NCBI GenBank assembly: GCA_030620035.1
Contig: JAUXAE010000048.1
Span: forward strand, 1 to 8,107
DNA length: 8,107 bases
Origin: Dehalococcoidales bacterium
GTDB taxonomy: Bacteria > Chloroflexota > Dehalococcoidia > Dehalococcoidales > JAUXAE01
Direction of reading: 5' to 3'
This document shows, one piece after another, positions 7,011 to 8,107 of the stretch. Position numbers and translations under genes: made by a program. The notes beneath the pieces were generated by a model, which worked only from the letters and a program-made list of their open reading frames with translations, did not search any database and was not told where the DNA came from. The stretch's first letter is position 1, and every line of letters begins with the position of its first letter.

Positions 7011-7039
7011 ATAATAGTCGGGATAGAGGCTTTAGCCAA
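7011..7039 (-). promoter_or_regulatory. Possible second, upstream promoter for the hdr-like operon
   Basis: On the minus strand, TTGGCT (7034-7039; 4 of 6 to the -35 consensus) and TATTAT (7011-7016; 5 of 6 to the -10 consensus) are 17 bases apart, overlapping the end of the kinase gene. It would act in tandem with the stronger candidate about 30 bases downstream. The evidence is pattern match only. Confidence 0.3.
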
Positions 7040-8107
7040 GCTTTTTGTGGAGGCTATCTGAGCTGGGGACTTCAACGATTACTGCGGTGCCCTTACCTAG
7101 CTGTGATGTTATCCCTAGCTTGCCGCCGATGAGCTGAACCCGCTCTTCCATCCCGGCCAGCCCCAGCTTGCCCACGGCGGCCAGGTCGCTAATCCTTTCC
7201 GGTGGTACAAAGCCCTTGCCGTTGTCTTTAAGGGTCAGAATGGTGCCATCACTGCCAAAATCAAGGGTAACCCAGGCCTTGGTTGCTTTTGAGTGTTTGC
7301 CGATGTTTCTCAATGTCTCCTGTGCGATGCGGAAAAGAACCAGTTCCGTCTCGGGGGGGAAGCGGCGGGCCGTGCCCAGCACCTTGACATCTACTTTTAT
7401 ACCGAAGTGTTTGGTGTGCTCAGAGACAAGCCATTTCAACGCCGGCAGAAGCCCCAGGTCATCCAGTACCGAGGGCCTTAGGTCCTGGCTGAAACGGCGC
7501 ACTTCACTAAGTGTTCTATTGATCTGGTGGTGAAGTTTCTCAAGGTAGTTGATGTCATCGACTGATAGGTTATTACTCTGGGAAATAAAGCTATCCAGCT
7601 TGCGCGACAGCACGACCAGGTCCTGGGCGGTGTCATCATGAAGTTCCTGGGCAATACGCTGACGCTCTTCCTCCTGGGCTATGGTAATCTGCTTGAGATA
7701 GAATCTCAGGTTTTGTTGCATCCGCTGTAGCTCCCTCTGGGCTGTTTCCAGCCTTAAGTAGGCCTGTTGGCGGTGTCTCCTATCCGTCCAGTAGCTCTCA
7801 AGCCATAGGTTGGCCACCAGCCCAATGATAACAATACCGATAGTCTCAATCAGGTCATCAGTGGTAATTTGGGGCAGGAGAAACAGATTAGGCAGCATGA
7901 TAATGATGGCCACGACAAGGCTGGCTAATCCTGCCTTAAGGCCAAAGACTAGGGCCGTGTAGGCTAACGGCAGTAGAAGGACAAGGCGCCCCACGGAGTG
8001 TCGGGTAAGAAACAGGAAGGAATCAGGCTCCAGTGGATCGATAAAGGGAATCACCTGGGGATAGTGGAGGACGATACTGCCCAGGAACAACAGCACCACA
8101 ATCCAGA
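7032..8107 (-). CDS. Membrane sensor histidine kinase, NarL/DegS type (N-terminus truncated by window edge)
   Basis: The frame is open to the right edge. A GTG at 8099 could start it, but coding potential continues upstream (Trp-Ile precede it), so the true start is probably outside. Numbering from that GTG: hydrophobic stretches at 1-11 (end of a membrane helix), about 36-53, 57-76 and 82-100; a charged, probably coiled-coil linker at 106-150; a HisKA_3 dimerisation/phosphoacceptor helix with ERQRIAQELHDD and H154; and an ATPase domain with N265 (ETLRNIGKHSKA), DNGKGF at 292-297 and GLAGM at 313-317. It should phosphorylate itself at H154 and pass the phosphate to a LuxR/NarL-type response regulator, which is not in the window and may lie upstream. 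No PAS, GAF or HAMP domain is visible, so sensing probably occurs in or at the membrane. It precedes the hdr-like operon on the same strand by 105 bases, and no clear terminator was seen between them. Confidence 0.92.
   Translation of the reverse strand, partial: WIVVLLFLGSIVLHYPQVIPFIDPLEPDSFLFLTRHSVGRLVLLLPLAYTALVFGLKAGLASLVVAIIIMLPNLFLLPQITTDDLIETIGIVIIGLVANLWLESYWTDRRHRQQAYLRLETAQRELQRMQQNLRFYLKQITIAQEEERQRIAQELHDDTAQDLVVLSRKLDSFISQSNNLSVDDINYLEKLHHQINRTLSEVRRFSQDLRPSVLDDLGLLPALKWLVSEHTKHFGIKVDVKVLGTARRFPPETELVLFRIAQETLRNIGKHSKATKAWVTLDFGSDGTILTLKDNGKGFVPPERISDLAAVGKLGLAGMEERVQLIGGKLGITSQLGKGTAVIVEVPSSDSLHKKLG

Noticed and set aside
7010..7015. TATAAT on the plus strand as a promoter antisense to the kinase
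   Set aside because: No acceptable -35 box lies 15-19 bases upstream; the match arises from the AT-rich gap.
7024..7050. GGCT/AGCC repeat followed by a T-run on the plus strand as an intrinsic terminator
   Set aside because: The stem would be only 4 bases with a 2-base loop, too small to form, and no plus-strand gene ends there.

Overview
The window carries five protein genes on two divergently organised blocks, with no RNA genes, mobile elements or CRISPR arrays seen. The base composition is moderately GC-rich. The gene content (a sugar nucleotidyltransferase of the archaeal GlmU type, a large HdrA-type flavoprotein, a HdrC/HdrB-type iron-sulfur protein and a NarL-family sensor kinase) suggests a strictly anaerobic bacterium. 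My best guess is Chloroflexota, class Dehalococcoidia, with sulfate-reducing Desulfobacterota-like lineages as the main alternative. That assignment is inference from gene types, not from a marker gene.

Left block, plus strand, 1-2382: the 3' end of a GlmU-like bifunctional nucleotidyltransferase/acetyltransferase is followed after 4 bases by a complete glmS. Together these supply the first and last steps of UDP-N-acetylglucosamine synthesis for the cell envelope. They look like one translationally coupled operon.

Right block, minus strand, 8107-2391: read in the direction of transcription, this is a membrane histidine kinase (N-terminus cut off by the window edge), a 105-base gap holding a good promoter, a palindrome and a strong ribosome binding site, then a 382-residue HdrC+HdrB-like protein and, 21 bases later, a 1121-residue HdrA-like protein. 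The last gene meets glmS tail to tail with only 8 bases between stop codons.

The most interesting item is the 1121-residue protein. It is an HdrA into which a complete GltD/NfnB-type NAD(P)H:flavin oxidoreductase module of about 460 residues has been inserted, between the two halves of the internal ferredoxin domain. With its HdrBC-like partner it looks like a compact two-gene electron-transfer (possibly bifurcating) complex. NAD(P)H would enter through the inserted module, and electrons could leave through terminal ferredoxin clusters and the non-cubane (CCG-domain) iron-sulfur sites of the partner. No hydrogenase, formate dehydrogenase or MvhD gene lies in the window. Substrate and physiological direction cannot be read from the sequence.
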